Both the position numbers and the translations under genes were made by a program. Positions 1 through 8,792 of a stretch of DNA of 64,000 bases are shown here, piece after piece. The DNA comes from Methanosarcina sp. DH2 (lineage in GTDB: Archaea; Halobacteriota; Methanosarcinia; Methanosarcinales; Methanosarcinaceae), in the NCBI RefSeq assembly GCF_020804225.1, contig NZ_WJBI01000001.1, forward strand, positions 309,773 through 373,772. Direction: 5' to 3'. The notes under the pieces are model-generated. The model was not told where the DNA came from. It was given only the letters and a program-made list of their open reading frames with translations, and made no database searches. The first letter of the stretch is position 1, and the number at the start of each line of letters is the position of its first letter.

Positions 1-816
1 TCCGATCTGATCGAAATGAGGGGCAGTGGAGCCTATGACCATATAAAAGACCTGATTGAAAGAGGATTTGTTGAGTCTGTGCCCAGCGGGAGAAGCAGGC
101 AGCTTTCCACAACCCCGCTGTTTGCAGATTATTTCGGGCTCAAAAGGAACGATCCTGAAGCCATAAAGGAGAAAATCATTGAGCTGTTAAGGGTGCAGGG
201 AGAACAGAGTGAGATCAACCTGTGGGTCGGAAAAAAGACCATTGCTGTGACTCCAATGTATGAGTCCCTTATGGGAATGTGCGGAATTAAAGACTATTTT
301 GTTGCGAATGCCTATCGTCCTTCTAAGGAAGAAATATCCCGCCTGCTTGAGGCCGACGTGCTTGTGGTCTCTGCCGGCTATCTTGATACCGTGAGGCAAC
401 ACTGCGATGGAGAAATCCTCGAGGTGCGTTCAACAACCTTTGAAGACCTTATCGAAGCAATCTCTCTAATCTCTGAAGAACTTTCCGATGAAGTGGACCC
501 TAAAATGGTAGCAAACACTCTTCAGAAAATCAGGGATACCCGGGAAAAATATGTATCTTCGGCTTTCCTCGTTGAGAGGAAGGTAAGACCTGCAACTGAG
601 ATGGTTTCGAGGCTCGTAAATGACCTAAATATAAGAATTTCTACAGACGGCGTCCTTGTTGCTCCTGATTATGGGACTTCAGGTGAGGGAGTGAGCATAG
701 GGAAAGGAGCTAAAATTCTGGTGCCCACCCACCGCACTGTAGAGGGCGACCTTCTTGAGAGGGTCTGCAAAAAATACGATTCTATCCTTGAAGGTTTGAA
801 TAATTTCGAAGATTGA
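1..816 (+). CDS. ScpB-like segregation/condensation protein, 5' end outside window
   Basis: The frame is open from base 1 and reads SDLIEMRGSGAYDHIKDL before the first internal ATG at 16, so the gene begins upstream of the window. The first 45 residues (RGSGAYDH, LIERGFVES, TTPLFADYFGL) match the winged-helix C-terminal part of ScpB, the kleisin-associated subunit of the SMC-ScpAB condensin. About 220 further residues follow that are not part of ordinary ScpB; they contain an alpha/beta-looking segment (ADVLVVSAGYL) that I do not recognise. I infer a chromosome-segregation protein with a lineage-specific C-terminal domain. A fusion or a different winged-helix protein cannot be excluded because the N-terminus is missing. 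It is followed by about 200 bp containing the tbp promoter. Confidence 0.55.
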   Translation, partial: SDLIEMRGSGAYDHIKDLIERGFVESVPSGRSRQLSTTPLFADYFGLKRNDPEAIKEKIIELLRVQGEQSEINLWVGKKTIAVTPMYESLMGMCGIKDYFVANAYRPSKEEISRLLEADVLVVSAGYLDTVRQHCDGEILEVRSTTFEDLIEAISLISEELSDEVDPKMVANTLQKIRDTREKYVSSAFLVERKVRPATEMVSRLVNDLNIRISTDGVLVAPDYGTSGEGVSIGKGAKILVPTHRTVEGDLLERVCKKYDSILEGLNNFED

Positions 817-925
817 GGCTCCAAAAAGCCAGCGCGGATGCCTCTAATCTTTCTTACTTTTTTTGAAAACACTGGCGCCCACAATTTAAGCTTTTCTGTC
901 GTATTTATATTCTATATATATAGCA

Positions 926-1000
926 TTTATATACTATGCGAGGCATTTAACTATAGCTTTATATACTGGTTAGAGGATATTACTTTTTGCTTTATATACT
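926..1000 (+). promoter_or_regulatory. Triple TATA-box array in front of tbp
   Basis: The ten bases TTTATATACT occur three times, at 926-935, 958-967 and 991-1000, that is 32 and 33 bp apart, close to three helical turns. The last copy ends 12 bp before the tbp ATG, too close to drive tbp itself with a usual start site about 25 bp downstream. It could instead be a TBP-binding roadblock. Confidence 0.6.
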
Positions 1001-1012
1001 GAGGGTTGACTA

Positions 1013-1564
1013 ATGAGCGAATCTAGCATTAAAATTGAAAACGTGGTCGCATCCACCAAACTCGCTGAAGAGTTTGATTTAACTGTGATTGAATCCAAGT
1101 TCGAAGGCGCCGAGTACAACAAGCAGAAGTTTCCGGGGCTCGTCTACAGGGTTTCTGACCCTAAAGCCGCTTTCCTGGTCTTTACTTCCGGAAAGGTTGT
1201 CTGTACGGGAGCAAAAAACGTTGCTGATGTGCACACAGTTATTGGCAATATGGCAAAAAAGCTGAACGGTATAGGGATCGAGACAATAGAAAACCCGCAA
1301 ATTACTGTCCAGAACATAGTTGCCTCAGCAGATCTGCGCACTATCCTTAACCTCAATGCAATTGCAATCGGGCTTGGGCTTGAGAATATCGAATACGAAC
1401 CCGAGCAGTTTCCCGGTCTTGTATACAGGATCGATGACCCTAAAGTAGTTGTGCTTATTTTCAGTTCCGGTAAACTGGTAGTCACAGGCGGAAAAACCCC
1501 CGAAGACTGTGAGAGGGGCGTGGAAGTTGTTCGTCAGCAGCTCGATAACATGGGGCTTTTATAA
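1013..1564 (+). CDS. tbp: TATA-box-binding protein
   Basis: This is the general transcription initiation factor that binds archaeal TATA boxes and recruits TFB and RNA polymerase. The 183-residue protein shows the two imperfect direct repeats that form the saddle: IKIENVVAS with [18 protein letters not shown] and [10 protein letters not shown] in the first half, and ITVQNIVAS with [18 protein letters not shown] and [10 protein letters not shown] in the second. Length is normal for archaeal TBP. The ATG at 1013 is preceded by a weak GAGGGTTGAC Shine-Dalgarno segment. It stands alone, and three identical TATA boxes precede it, suggesting autoregulation. Methanosarcina genomes usually carry more than one TBP; which paralogue this is cannot be told here. 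Confidence 0.97.
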   Translation: MSESSIKIENVVASTKLAEEFDLTVIESKFEGAEYNKQKFPGLVYRVSDPKAAFLVFTSGKVVCTGAKNVADVHTVIGNMAKKLNGIGIETIENPQITVQNIVASADLRTILNLNAIAIGLGLENIEYEPEQFPGLVYRIDDPKVVVLIFSSGKLVVTGGKTPEDCERGVEVVRQQLDNMGLL

Positions 1565-1696
1565 AACCCTCAACCCTTTTAATCTGGTGTATCCATTTTA
1601 ATCTGCCTCCTGCGGAAGGGATACGGATAGAATACCTAAAATAAAAACGGATTCTGCGGTAAGCGTAGAGGCTCCGGCAAAGGATATGTGTGAAAC

Positions 1697-2614
1697 GTGA
1701 ACAGTGCAGATGTTTGCATCCTTATTCCTACCCTTAACGAAGCTTCAACTATAGGGGAGCTCATTAAAGATTTCAAGAGAGAAGGGTTTTCCAATATTCT
1801 GCTAATCGATGGAAACAGCAGGGATGGAACAGCGCAAATTGCAGAGGCAGAAGGCGCAAGAGTTGTCCTGCAGACCGGAAAGGGCAAAGGACAGGCAATG
1901 ATCCAGGCTTTCGAACTTATCGAGAGCCCCTATGTAGTATTGGTCGACGGGGATGGGACTTACCTTGCAAAAGAAGCTCCTTCTCTTCTTGAGCCAGTTC
2001 TGTCAGGAAAAGCCGACCATGTTATAGGTAACCGACTGGAAAAATATTCCCCAGGGGCGTTTACAAAACTAAACCTGATGGGCAACCGCTTGATAAACTT
2101 ACTTTTTGATATTGCTTATGGGGTACAGTTAAGAGATATTCTTTCAGGTTACCGCGCGTTTACGCTCGATAGTATTAGAGAATTGGAACTTAACAAGACA
2201 GGTTTTGAAATAGAAACCGAAATCTCTGTTGAGTGCGTCCTGAAAAAACAAATAGTCGAAGAGGTGCCGATTACTTATCTTCCCAGAAGTGAAAAAGGAG
2301 TAACCAAGTTAAATCCGGTAAAAGACGGAATAAGAATAGGTTCTACTATCTACAGGCTTGCAAAAGTGCATAATCCTATGTTTTATTTCGGGATTATAGG
2401 TTTTATCTTTATTATTGCAGGCCTGTTTACAGGAACCTATGTGGTAGTCGAGTGGTTCCGGAATATCACCCATATTCTCCTTTCAGTTCTCACGACCCTG
2501 TTTATTATATTCGGACTTCAGATGTTTATCTTCGGAATGCTCAGCGACCTTATAGTTACTCTCCACAGGCAAACAGTCAGCTTGATCCAGGAAAAAAATA
2601 AGCAGAGAAAATAA
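1697..2614 (+). CDS. GT2 family glycosyltransferase, AglJ/dolichol-phosphate sugar synthase-like
   Basis: A membrane-bound family 2 glycosyltransferase, 305 residues. The N-terminal GT-A domain has ILIPTLNEASTIGELI, IDGNSRDGT and the metal-binding DGDG at residues 84-87, followed by GNRLE and LSGYRAF, as in dolichyl-phosphate sugar transferases. The C-terminus has two predicted transmembrane segments (about 228-255 and 262-292). This layout is that of AglJ-type enzymes, which load the first sugar on dolichol phosphate for S-layer N-glycosylation; the exact donor sugar is inferred only. The start is GTG at 1697 because the in-frame GTG at 1688 is followed directly by a stop. The stop-codon end of the gene is the first unit of a tandem repeat. 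Confidence 0.8.
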   Translation: MNSADVCILIPTLNEASTIGELIKDFKREGFSNILLIDGNSRDGTAQIAEAEGARVVLQTGKGKGQAMIQAFELIESPYVVLVDGDGTYLAKEAPSLLEPVLSGKADHVIGNRLEKYSPGAFTKLNLMGNRLINLLFDIAYGVQLRDILSGYRAFTLDSIRELELNKTGFEIETEISVECVLKKQIVEEVPITYLPRSEKGVTKLNPVKDGIRIGSTIYRLAKVHNPMFYFGIIGFIFIIAGLFTGTYVVVEWFRNITHILLSVLTTLFIIFGLQMFIFGMLSDLIVTLHRQTVSLIQEKNKQRK

Positions 2615-2696
2615 TTAGAAATAATAAGCAGAGATATAATTAGAACCAATAAGCAGAGAAAATAATTAGAAATAATAAGCAGAGAAAATAATCAGG
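2597..2696 (+). repeat. Tandem repeat, about 26 bp x 4, including the stop codon of the upstream gene
   Basis: Units beginning AATAAGCAGAGAAAATAATTAG start at 2597, 2623, 2648 and 2674. The first unit lies in the last codons and stop of the glycosyltransferase gene, so the 3' end of the gene has been copied downstream about three times with small changes. There are no spacers, so this is not a CRISPR. Confidence 0.85.
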
Positions 2697-3147
2697 AGAT
2701 CTCTCAGTTTCCAGGTTAGTTCTTAGCTTTTCTCAGATATCTTTTCAGCTATTTTCCTGTATTTCTCTTTCTCTGAATTTCAATTCATTTGATTTTTTTT
2801 TCTGTCTTATTCTATTTATATTCCATTTTCTTCTATTTTGTTATTTCTTTCTTTATTCTTTCAGAATTATTCTTCCTCCAACACAAGTTTACTTGCGTTT
2901 TACTCAACATTGCTTTGAGGCTTCTTTATAAAAGAATTATTTTAATCGCAAACTTTATATTTTCGACATCAATGGGCACGCAAGTAAAGTAAAGTTGATT
3001 ATGGTTAAAGTTAATTTTTTAAATAGTGTTATATATAATTAATTGCCTTTTATGATCTAACTCACAATCCCTTTACTTACACATGAATCTTGCATTATAT
3101 TCTTACAGACTAATCTTACAAATAAATGAAAGCTTGAGGTAATAAAG
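2697..3147. other. AT-rich spacer ahead of the thiC-family gene
   Basis: No convincing gene: the one open frame (2789-2992) is low-complexity F/I/L/Y sequence from T-rich DNA. A TATA-like element GTTATATATAATTAA lies near 3026-3041, giving an mRNA leader of roughly 90 nt. A Shine-Dalgarno GAGGT precedes the thiC ATG. I see no TPP riboswitch core in the leader. Confidence 0.5.
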
Positions 3148-4434
3148 ATGACAATTGTGGAAGATGCACAAAAAGGAATTATCACTGAAGAGATGAAGAT
3201 TGTCGCAAAGGACGAAGGGCTTGACCCTGAATTTGTCCGCCGTGGTGTTGCAGCCGGAAGAATCGTTATTCCAACATCTCCTTACAGGCAGGTCAAGATC
3301 TGCGGTATCGGAGAAGGGCTCAGGACCAAGGTTAATGCCTCCATTGGTGTATCCTCGGACATTGTGGACCCAGAGATGGAAGTTCAGAAGGCAATAGCTG
3401 CAGAAAAAGCAGGTGCTGACACCCTTATGGAGCTCGGGACCGGCGGAGATTTCCTTGCAATCAGGAAAAAAGTCATTGACAGCATCTCCCTTTCAGTAGG
3501 CTCAGTTCCTCTCTACCAGGCTTTCATTGAAGCTGCAAGAAAGTATGGTTCAATTGTGCACATGACAGAAGACGAGCTCTTCAACGCAACAGAAGCCCAG
3601 GCAAAGCTCGGAACCAACTTCATGGCAATCCACACTGGAATTAACAATATTACTCTTGACAGGCTTAAAGCCCACGGCAGATACGGTGGACTTTGCTCCC
3701 GTGGCGGCGCCTTCATGAGTTCCTGGATGCTCCACAACGAAAAGGAAAACCCTCTTTTCGCAAACTTTGACTACCTCGTTGAGATCCTCAAGGAACACGA
3801 AGTCGTCCTCTCCACAGGAAACGGCATGCGTGCAGGTGCAGTCCATGACGCAACCGACCGCGCCCAGATCCAGGAGCTCATTATCAACTCCGAGATGGCT
3901 GACAGGGCACACAAGCAGGGCCTTCAGGTCATTGTTGAAGGTCCTGGTCATGTCCCCCTCGATCAGATCGAAACCAACGTAAAGCTCATGAAAGAAATGA
4001 GCGGCCACAAGCCCTTCTACATGCTCGGACCTCTTGTTACCGACATCGCCCCCGGCTACGACCACATCGTAACTGCAATCGGCGCCTCCGTATCCGCATC
4101 ATGCGGCTGTGACTTCCTCTGCTATGTAACTCCTGCAGAGCACCTTGCACTCCCTAACCTCGAAGACGTTATCACCGGAGTCAAGACCTCCAGGATTGCA
4201 GCTCACGTCGGCGACATGATAAAGTACCCCGAAAGAGCAAGACAGTGGGATCTCGACATGGGCAGAGCAAGAAGGGAACTCGACTGGGAAAAGATGTACT
4301 CCCTTGCAATCGACCCCGAACATGCAAGAGCAGTCAGGAACAGCAGGGCACCCGAAGACACCGACGCATGCACAATGTGTGGCAATTACTGCGCCCTGAA
4401 GATCGTCAACCAGAGCTACAACCTCGCAAAATAA
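3148..4434 (+). CDS. thiC: ThiC-family radical SAM enzyme (HMP-P synthase or 5-hydroxybenzimidazole synthase)
   Basis: ThiC rearranges aminoimidazole ribotide to the thiamin pyrimidine HMP-P using a C-terminal [4Fe-4S] cluster and SAM. The 428-residue protein belongs to the short archaeal/anaerobe form and shows GTGGDF, HTGINNIT, SRGGAFM, EGPGHVPLDQI and LGPLVTDIAPGYDH. The cluster motif near residue 410 is CTMCGNYC (CX2CX3C), one residue shorter than the CX2CX4C of classical bacterial ThiC such as the E. coli enzyme. The ThiC paralogue BzaF makes the cobamide lower-ligand precursor 5-hydroxybenzimidazole from the same substrate, and methanosarcinas use 5-hydroxybenzimidazolyl cobamide, so either role is possible. 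The gene is monocistronic, with a strong terminator hairpin. Confidence 0.88.
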   Translation: MTIVEDAQKGIITEEMKIVAKDEGLDPEFVRRGVAAGRIVIPTSPYRQVKICGIGEGLRTKVNASIGVSSDIVDPEMEVQKAIAAEKAGADTLMELGTGGDFLAIRKKVIDSISLSVGSVPLYQAFIEAARKYGSIVHMTEDELFNATEAQAKLGTNFMAIHTGINNITLDRLKAHGRYGGLCSRGGAFMSSWMLHNEKENPLFANFDYLVEILKEHEVVLSTGNGMRAGAVHDATDRAQIQELIINSEMADRAHKQGLQVIVEGPGHVPLDQIETNVKLMKEMSGHKPFYMLGPLVTDIAPGYDHIVTAIGASVSASCGCDFLCYVTPAEHLALPNLEDVITGVKTSRIAAHVGDMIKYPERARQWDLDMGRARRELDWEKMYSLAIDPEHARAVRNSRAPEDTDACTMCGNYCALKIVNQSYNLAK

Positions 4435-4442
4435 ACTTCAAA

Positions 4443-4473
4443 AAAGTAAAGTAAGGCCCCAGGGCTTTACTTT
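4443..4473 (+). terminator. Terminator hairpin after the thiC-family gene
   Basis: AAAGTAAAG at 4443-4451 pairs with CTTTACTTT at 4465-4473, with an inner GCCC/GGGC extension, and T-rich sequence follows. It lies 9 bp after the stop codon and fits an intrinsic-type terminator for the plus-strand gene. Confidence 0.7.
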
Positions 4474-4575
4474 CTCACCTTTTCTTTCATCCTCATTTTT
4501 TGTCTTTTACTTTCTGGGTTTATTCTGTGCTTTTTCCTGTGTTTTTTGCCGCGAATTTGCTTGGCATAGCAGGAT

Positions 4576-5679
4576 TTATGCTTTTTCCGAAATTGATTCC
4601 GCAATTTTCAGCACTTCGGCCTTATCAAGTACTCCTCTCAGACTCAGGTCAACATTTCCAAGCTCCCACTTCAACACTTTCATGTCCCCTAGGGTAAGAT
4701 ACTTTCCTTCTTTCCCGTTGATCGAAACGTCTTCTGCAGAATTCATGATTGCAGCATCCGGGGCCTGACCTTCATATACGGTTTCCGTGATCACCATATT
4801 TTCTTCTCCCTCTTTGTAGGTCAGGACGACCGTTTCGGCAGCCTGTCCTTCAGGGGCCGTTTCACTGGTATTGTAGGCTGTAGCATAGCTGAACTCATAA
4901 CCTTCTGGCAAGTACTCCGGGACCAGGATTTCAAATCCGACACGTTCCTCAGCTTCTTCGAGGCTTAACTCTTCAGGAAGTTCGGTATCTCCGGGATCCA
5001 TGGTCTTTACGGTTGTCCCTTCCGGAATTTTAAATACAAACTCGGAATCAGGAATCCCGGTGTTTACTTTAAGGTCCCGGATTTCTACTCTTGAAGTCAG
5101 TGTTTCATTGCCATCGTACATTTCATATCCGAGGAACATCCAGGTTTCTTTGTCTATCCAGACTTTTATGCTGTATTCAGAGGCCTGTTCTCCTGTTTCT
5201 TTCGGAGTCCCCTCTAGCAGGTAAGCTTTCCTTCCTTCAACTTCCTCTGTTTCGAGCAGGGATAGACTCGTATCATTAAGGGCAATTTTTATGAGTGAGA
5301 GATAGTCGTTCTCGGTTAGTTCCTGGGTATCGGGGATCTTTGTTTTCATGACTGTGTTTGTCCCCGGGGCATAGGTCCACCTGAATTCCCCATCCGAGAG
5401 CACGAGCGTCTCTTCTTCCTTTCCCGGCTCTTCAATGAAGTTTTTTATCATGTGTGGTTTTTTGTACATTGTCTTAAATTCGTTTTCCACGACCTGCTCC
5501 CCTATATAGTAGGTCATGTGCATTGTGTACGAATAATCTTCAATGCTGTTCTGTTTCTCCAGCATCCGGGTTGCAATCTCCTCGGCACTCGGTTCTTTTT
5601 CCGTACAGCCCGATGCGAAGAGGACCGGAATCAGCAGAACCAGTAATGTAAGTGTTGTAAGTGTTTTCCTGTCTGTCAT
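4576..5679 (-). CDS. LolA-like lipoprotein with C-terminal DUF4367 domain
   Basis: A lipid-anchored surface protein. A signal peptide with lipobox FASGC opens the protein. Residues of about 30-220 resemble the LolA/LppX-like fold of archaeal outer-membrane-lipoprotein-sorting homologues (YSYTMHMTYYIGEQ, SDGEFRWTYAPGTN, VWIDKETWMFLGYEMYDG). The C-terminal 120 residues match DUF4367 (VPEYLPEGYEFSYATAYN, ending in KWELGNVDLSLRG). I chose ATG 5679, which follows GGTGAAGGAA; a GTG 12 bp upstream at 5691 is the alternative. The next gene upstream is a paralogue in the same direction and a third relative is at 10364. Function is unknown; binding of a hydrophobic ligand is inferred from the fold. Confidence 0.8.
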   Translation of the reverse strand: MTDRKTLTTLTLLVLLIPVLFASGCTEKEPSAEEIATRMLEKQNSIEDYSYTMHMTYYIGEQVVENEFKTMYKKPHMIKNFIEEPGKEEETLVLSDGEFRWTYAPGTNTVMKTKIPDTQELTENDYLSLIKIALNDTSLSLLETEEVEGRKAYLLEGTPKETGEQASEYSIKVWIDKETWMFLGYEMYDGNETLTSRVEIRDLKVNTGIPDSEFVFKIPEGTTVKTMDPGDTELPEELSLEEAEERVGFEILVPEYLPEGYEFSYATAYNTSETAPEGQAAETVVLTYKEGEENMVITETVYEGQAPDAAIMNSAEDVSINGKEGKYLTLGDMKVLKWELGNVDLSLRGVLDKAEVLKIAESISEKA

Positions 5680-5749
5680 TTCCTTCACCACTCTATTTTC
5701 GGGTTTTTTCCAAACTTCTTTCCTGGCGGTTGAATCCCTCCCATCCCAC

Positions 5750-6631
5750 TCAGGGGCAAAGATCCATGATGAAACCTAAAGCAATCTGTTCGTCTCCATC
5801 AGGGCCTGTCAGGTTTTCAGGAGGATATGATTTCCCAAACTCCCTTGTTTCTACAGTTACCCCTTCCGGAACTTCGAATTCAAATTCGGAGTCCGAGATG
5901 CCCGTGTTGATTTTCAGGTCTCGTATTTCGTATTTTACTGTCAGGTTTTCGCTGCTGTCATATGTCTCATACCGGAGAAGTGTGCCTGTCTCTTCATCTA
6001 TCCAGAATTTTTCCCTATATCCTGAAAGAGATCCACCTTCTCCCTCTACTTCTCCCTCTCCCCCTTCTTCTTTATCTTCCTCTCTTTCTTCCCATCCATT
6101 TTCGTCGGAGTTCTTCACCAGCAGGTATGCGGGTCTGCCGTCTATCTCTTCTGTCCCGAGAAGGGATACACCACTTTTATTCAGGAGGTCTTTAATGAAC
6201 CCTGTATCACTTTTTTCTCCAGACTCTTTCTCTGCAGATTCTTTTTCTTCGGATCCGGAAGTTTCAGGCAGTTTTACTTTTATGGTGGTGTTTTTCCAGG
6301 GGTAATAGGTCCACATGTACTCCCCGTCCGAGATCTCTACTTTTTCAGGATCTTTTCCCGGCTTTTTTGTTAGAATTCTGTACATGCCAGGGTTCTTGGA
6401 CATAACCTCAAATTCCCTTTCCAGGTTTTCTCCTTCAAAAAATAAGTTCAGGTGTATTATACATGAGTAATCTTTGATATTGCCCTCTTTTTGCTGTATC
6501 TGTTCTGTAATTTCTTCTACTGTAAGTTCCTTTTCTACAGTGAGTTTTTCCCCGCAGCCCGAGTTAAATAAGGCAAGTGTCGTTGCAATAAATGCGACAA
6601 TAAGTACGGGCAGTAATGTCTTTGTTTTCAT
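5750..6631 (-). CDS. LolA-like lipoprotein, paralogue apparently truncated before DUF4367
   Basis: This 293-residue protein has a signal peptide with lipobox FNSGC and the same LolA-like region as its downstream neighbour (SDGEYMWTYYPWKN, FWIDEETGTLLRYETYDS, IRDLKINTGISDSEF). A Glu/Ser-rich insertion (EEKESAEKESGEK and EEREEDKEEGGEGEVEGEGG) is not shared. The protein ends in ALGFIMDLCP exactly where the paralogue enters DUF4367 (RVGFEILVPEYLP), so the C-terminal domain looks lost by truncation. ATG 6631 fits the signal peptide directly. It probably forms a two-gene unit with 4576-5679, 58-70 bp apart. Confidence 0.78.
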   Translation of the reverse strand: MKTKTLLPVLIVAFIATTLALFNSGCGEKLTVEKELTVEEITEQIQQKEGNIKDYSCIIHLNLFFEGENLEREFEVMSKNPGMYRILTKKPGKDPEKVEISDGEYMWTYYPWKNTTIKVKLPETSGSEEKESAEKESGEKSDTGFIKDLLNKSGVSLLGTEEIDGRPAYLLVKNSDENGWEEREEDKEEGGEGEVEGEGGSLSGYREKFWIDEETGTLLRYETYDSSENLTVKYEIRDLKINTGISDSEFEFEVPEGVTVETREFGKSYPPENLTGPDGDEQIALGFIMDLCP

Positions 6632-6977
6632 TTTCTCCGTCTTCTAACTTTTCCTTTATCTTTTTCTTCGTTTTTTTACCTGAATTTATGTTTTCAGAAG
6701 CGTGCTCAGAAGTTTAACCCTTTTTTAATATAACTCTTCCGGAATAAGTTAACAATCATTTGTCTTAATTGCGAAATCTATGTGCATTCATTGGGATATT
6801 TTGCTGGCTAAAATTATTAATACTTTTTTTAAAACTTTTGTCCATTAAAAACCGGCAGCTTTTTATTCTACCTCTTAAATTTCTATATATATTTTACTAT
6901 ATTTTTTGGGAAGTTTGGACTTGCTCCTCCCGGAAGTGGGAATGAGCCTGTTTACATACAAATCGAGGTAAAGTTTT
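6632..6977. other. Divergent spacer with promoter of the decayed pepF
   Basis: AT-rich spacer. A TATA element TTCTATATATATTTT lies near 6882-6896 and GAGGT lies just before ATG 6978, so the promoter and ribosome site of the oligoendopeptidase are still present although its N-terminal coding part is gone. Confidence 0.5.
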
Positions 6978-8553
6978 ATGAAAAGGGACAACGGATGAAT
7001 GGGAGCAGCTCTTTTCCGAGGAGCCCGAGCTTGAAGAGTACCGGCCCTATTTCGAAGCTGCCTATATCAGGTTTGCAGAACACAGTCCAGAGGACGAGGC
7101 CCAGGCCGCATACCTTGCAGATATAGAGAACCAGCGCATGAAACTCCAGACCGAGGCATTTTCTAAGATTACGAACAATGTCACAAGGGCAGGGAATATA
7201 ACCCTCGAGAGCGAAGAAGAATATGCAGTCAACTCCCAGTCCTTCTATACTCTGCTTTCAACAGACCAGAGCCAGGAAAACAGGAAGAGATGTTATGATC
7301 AGAGGTTTTACCATCTGATTGACGAATCGGACTCGATGGCGACCCTCTATTTTGAAAAAGCCCGGCTTGATGACCTTGCCGCAAAGGAGTTGAAATATAC
7401 TGACTCTTACGAAAAATGCCTTTACCGCCTTTATCTGACTGATTCTCAGGTTGACGGGATGAATTCGGTCTTCAAGGAACGAAAAGACATATTTGAAGGC
7501 TACAACGATTTCAGGAAAACAAAGCTCGAGCTTGAAACCCTGAAACCCTATGACCTCTTGCTGGAGTTAACTGAAGAACCGGGAGAAGAGTATGCTTATG
7601 TGGATGCTCTGAAAGGTATCCAGAAGTCCTATGCCGGAATGGACCCACGCTTCAATGATATCTTTCTGGAGATGGTTACAGGGAATTTCATAGACGTGTA
7701 TCCTGATCCCGAAAATGGGAAGCAGCCCGGCGGTTACTGTTACAAACTCTGTGCCCTGCATGCCCCAGCTCTGATCTTCATGAACTATAACGGTCTGATT
7801 TCGGACCAGAAGACCCTCACGCATGAACTGGGGCATGGGATTAATTCCTACCTGATGGGCAATTCTGTTGATTATCTTTACTGCACAGGTCAGATTTACG
7901 AGATGGAGATTCCTTCCACTTTCAACGAAGAACTCTTTGTCGACTATGTGATCGAAAACTCCGATAGTGATCCCGCTGTTGCAGTGCTCTCCCAGCATAT
8001 AGGTGAATATCAGAACTATTTCGCTTTCCAGCCTATGATCACGGAATTCGAGCATAAGGCCCACCAGCTCTGCGCTGAAAAAAGCGATGAAAACGGAATT
8101 GTCAGCGGAGCAGAACTCAATGCCCTCTGGACTGAATTATATAAAGATTACAGGAGCGACTCCATCGAATACTATGCCGAAGACTCTGCAGAATGGACCA
8201 ACATCAACCACATCTATCTGGCAAATAACTACTACACCTTCAACTACGCAGTTTCGAAAGCAATAACTCTCGCCCTCTTCAAGCAGTACAGGGAAGACCC
8301 GGAGGCTTTCAATGAAAACTACATAGCCTACCTCTCTGCAGGCTCAACGCTGACTCCCGAGGAAAAACTGAAAAAATACTTCGGGATCGAAATCAACAGG
8401 CAGCTCTTTGAAGATGCCATGGACGTCGTGGAGTTGAGGATCCAGCAGCTTGAGGAGCTTGAAAAGGAGAGGAACGGACCTAAATTTGAGTCTGCCGCAG
8501 AAATCCTTAATATTTACTCGGGATCTTTCTGGAATATGCCACTGCAAAAATGA
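6978..8553 (+). pseudogene. pepF: M3 oligoendopeptidase F, 5'-deleted and frameshifted
   Basis: The C-terminal part is an intact M3 zinc metallopeptidase with HELGH in TLTHELGHGINSYLMG and the downstream Glu-rich helix, which would hydrolyse oligopeptides. The promoter, GAGGT site and ATG at 6978 remain, but that frame reads only MKRDNG and stops. The M3 frame is open without a start codon from 6982 (TDEWEQLFSEEPELEEYR) to the ATG at 7138. The family is usually about 600 residues; only about 520 codons remain after the join and 471 from ATG 7138. I infer an internal deletion that fused the first codons, out of frame, to the middle of the gene. Translation from 7138 would give a peptidase lacking most of the N-terminal lobe; activity is doubtful. 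Confidence 0.72.
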
Positions 8554-8792
8554 TTAACTGGAAGGCTCAGTGAATTGAAAATCCGGGGCTTTTGAGGGCG
8601 TTCTGGATATTTAACTGCCCCTGCCTCCACCTTCCTCTTTTTCGCTTATCTTTGCTCCCGTGAAAAGCTTTTTTCCTTTTGTAGTGCTTCATGTTCTTCC
8701 CGGTCATGAGAGTTGCCTGCTGAAGATATATTGAATAAACATTTCTACCATAAGCGATAGAACTACCTGTAACCGGCAGGAGAAGACAAAAA

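Noticed and set aside
2789-2992. 67-codon frame before thiC
   Set aside because: Low-complexity F/I/L/Y sequence from T-rich DNA; no ribosome site and no homology recalled.
3060-3147. TPP riboswitch in the thiC leader
   Set aside because: No conserved thi-box core seen; the leader is short and AT-rich.
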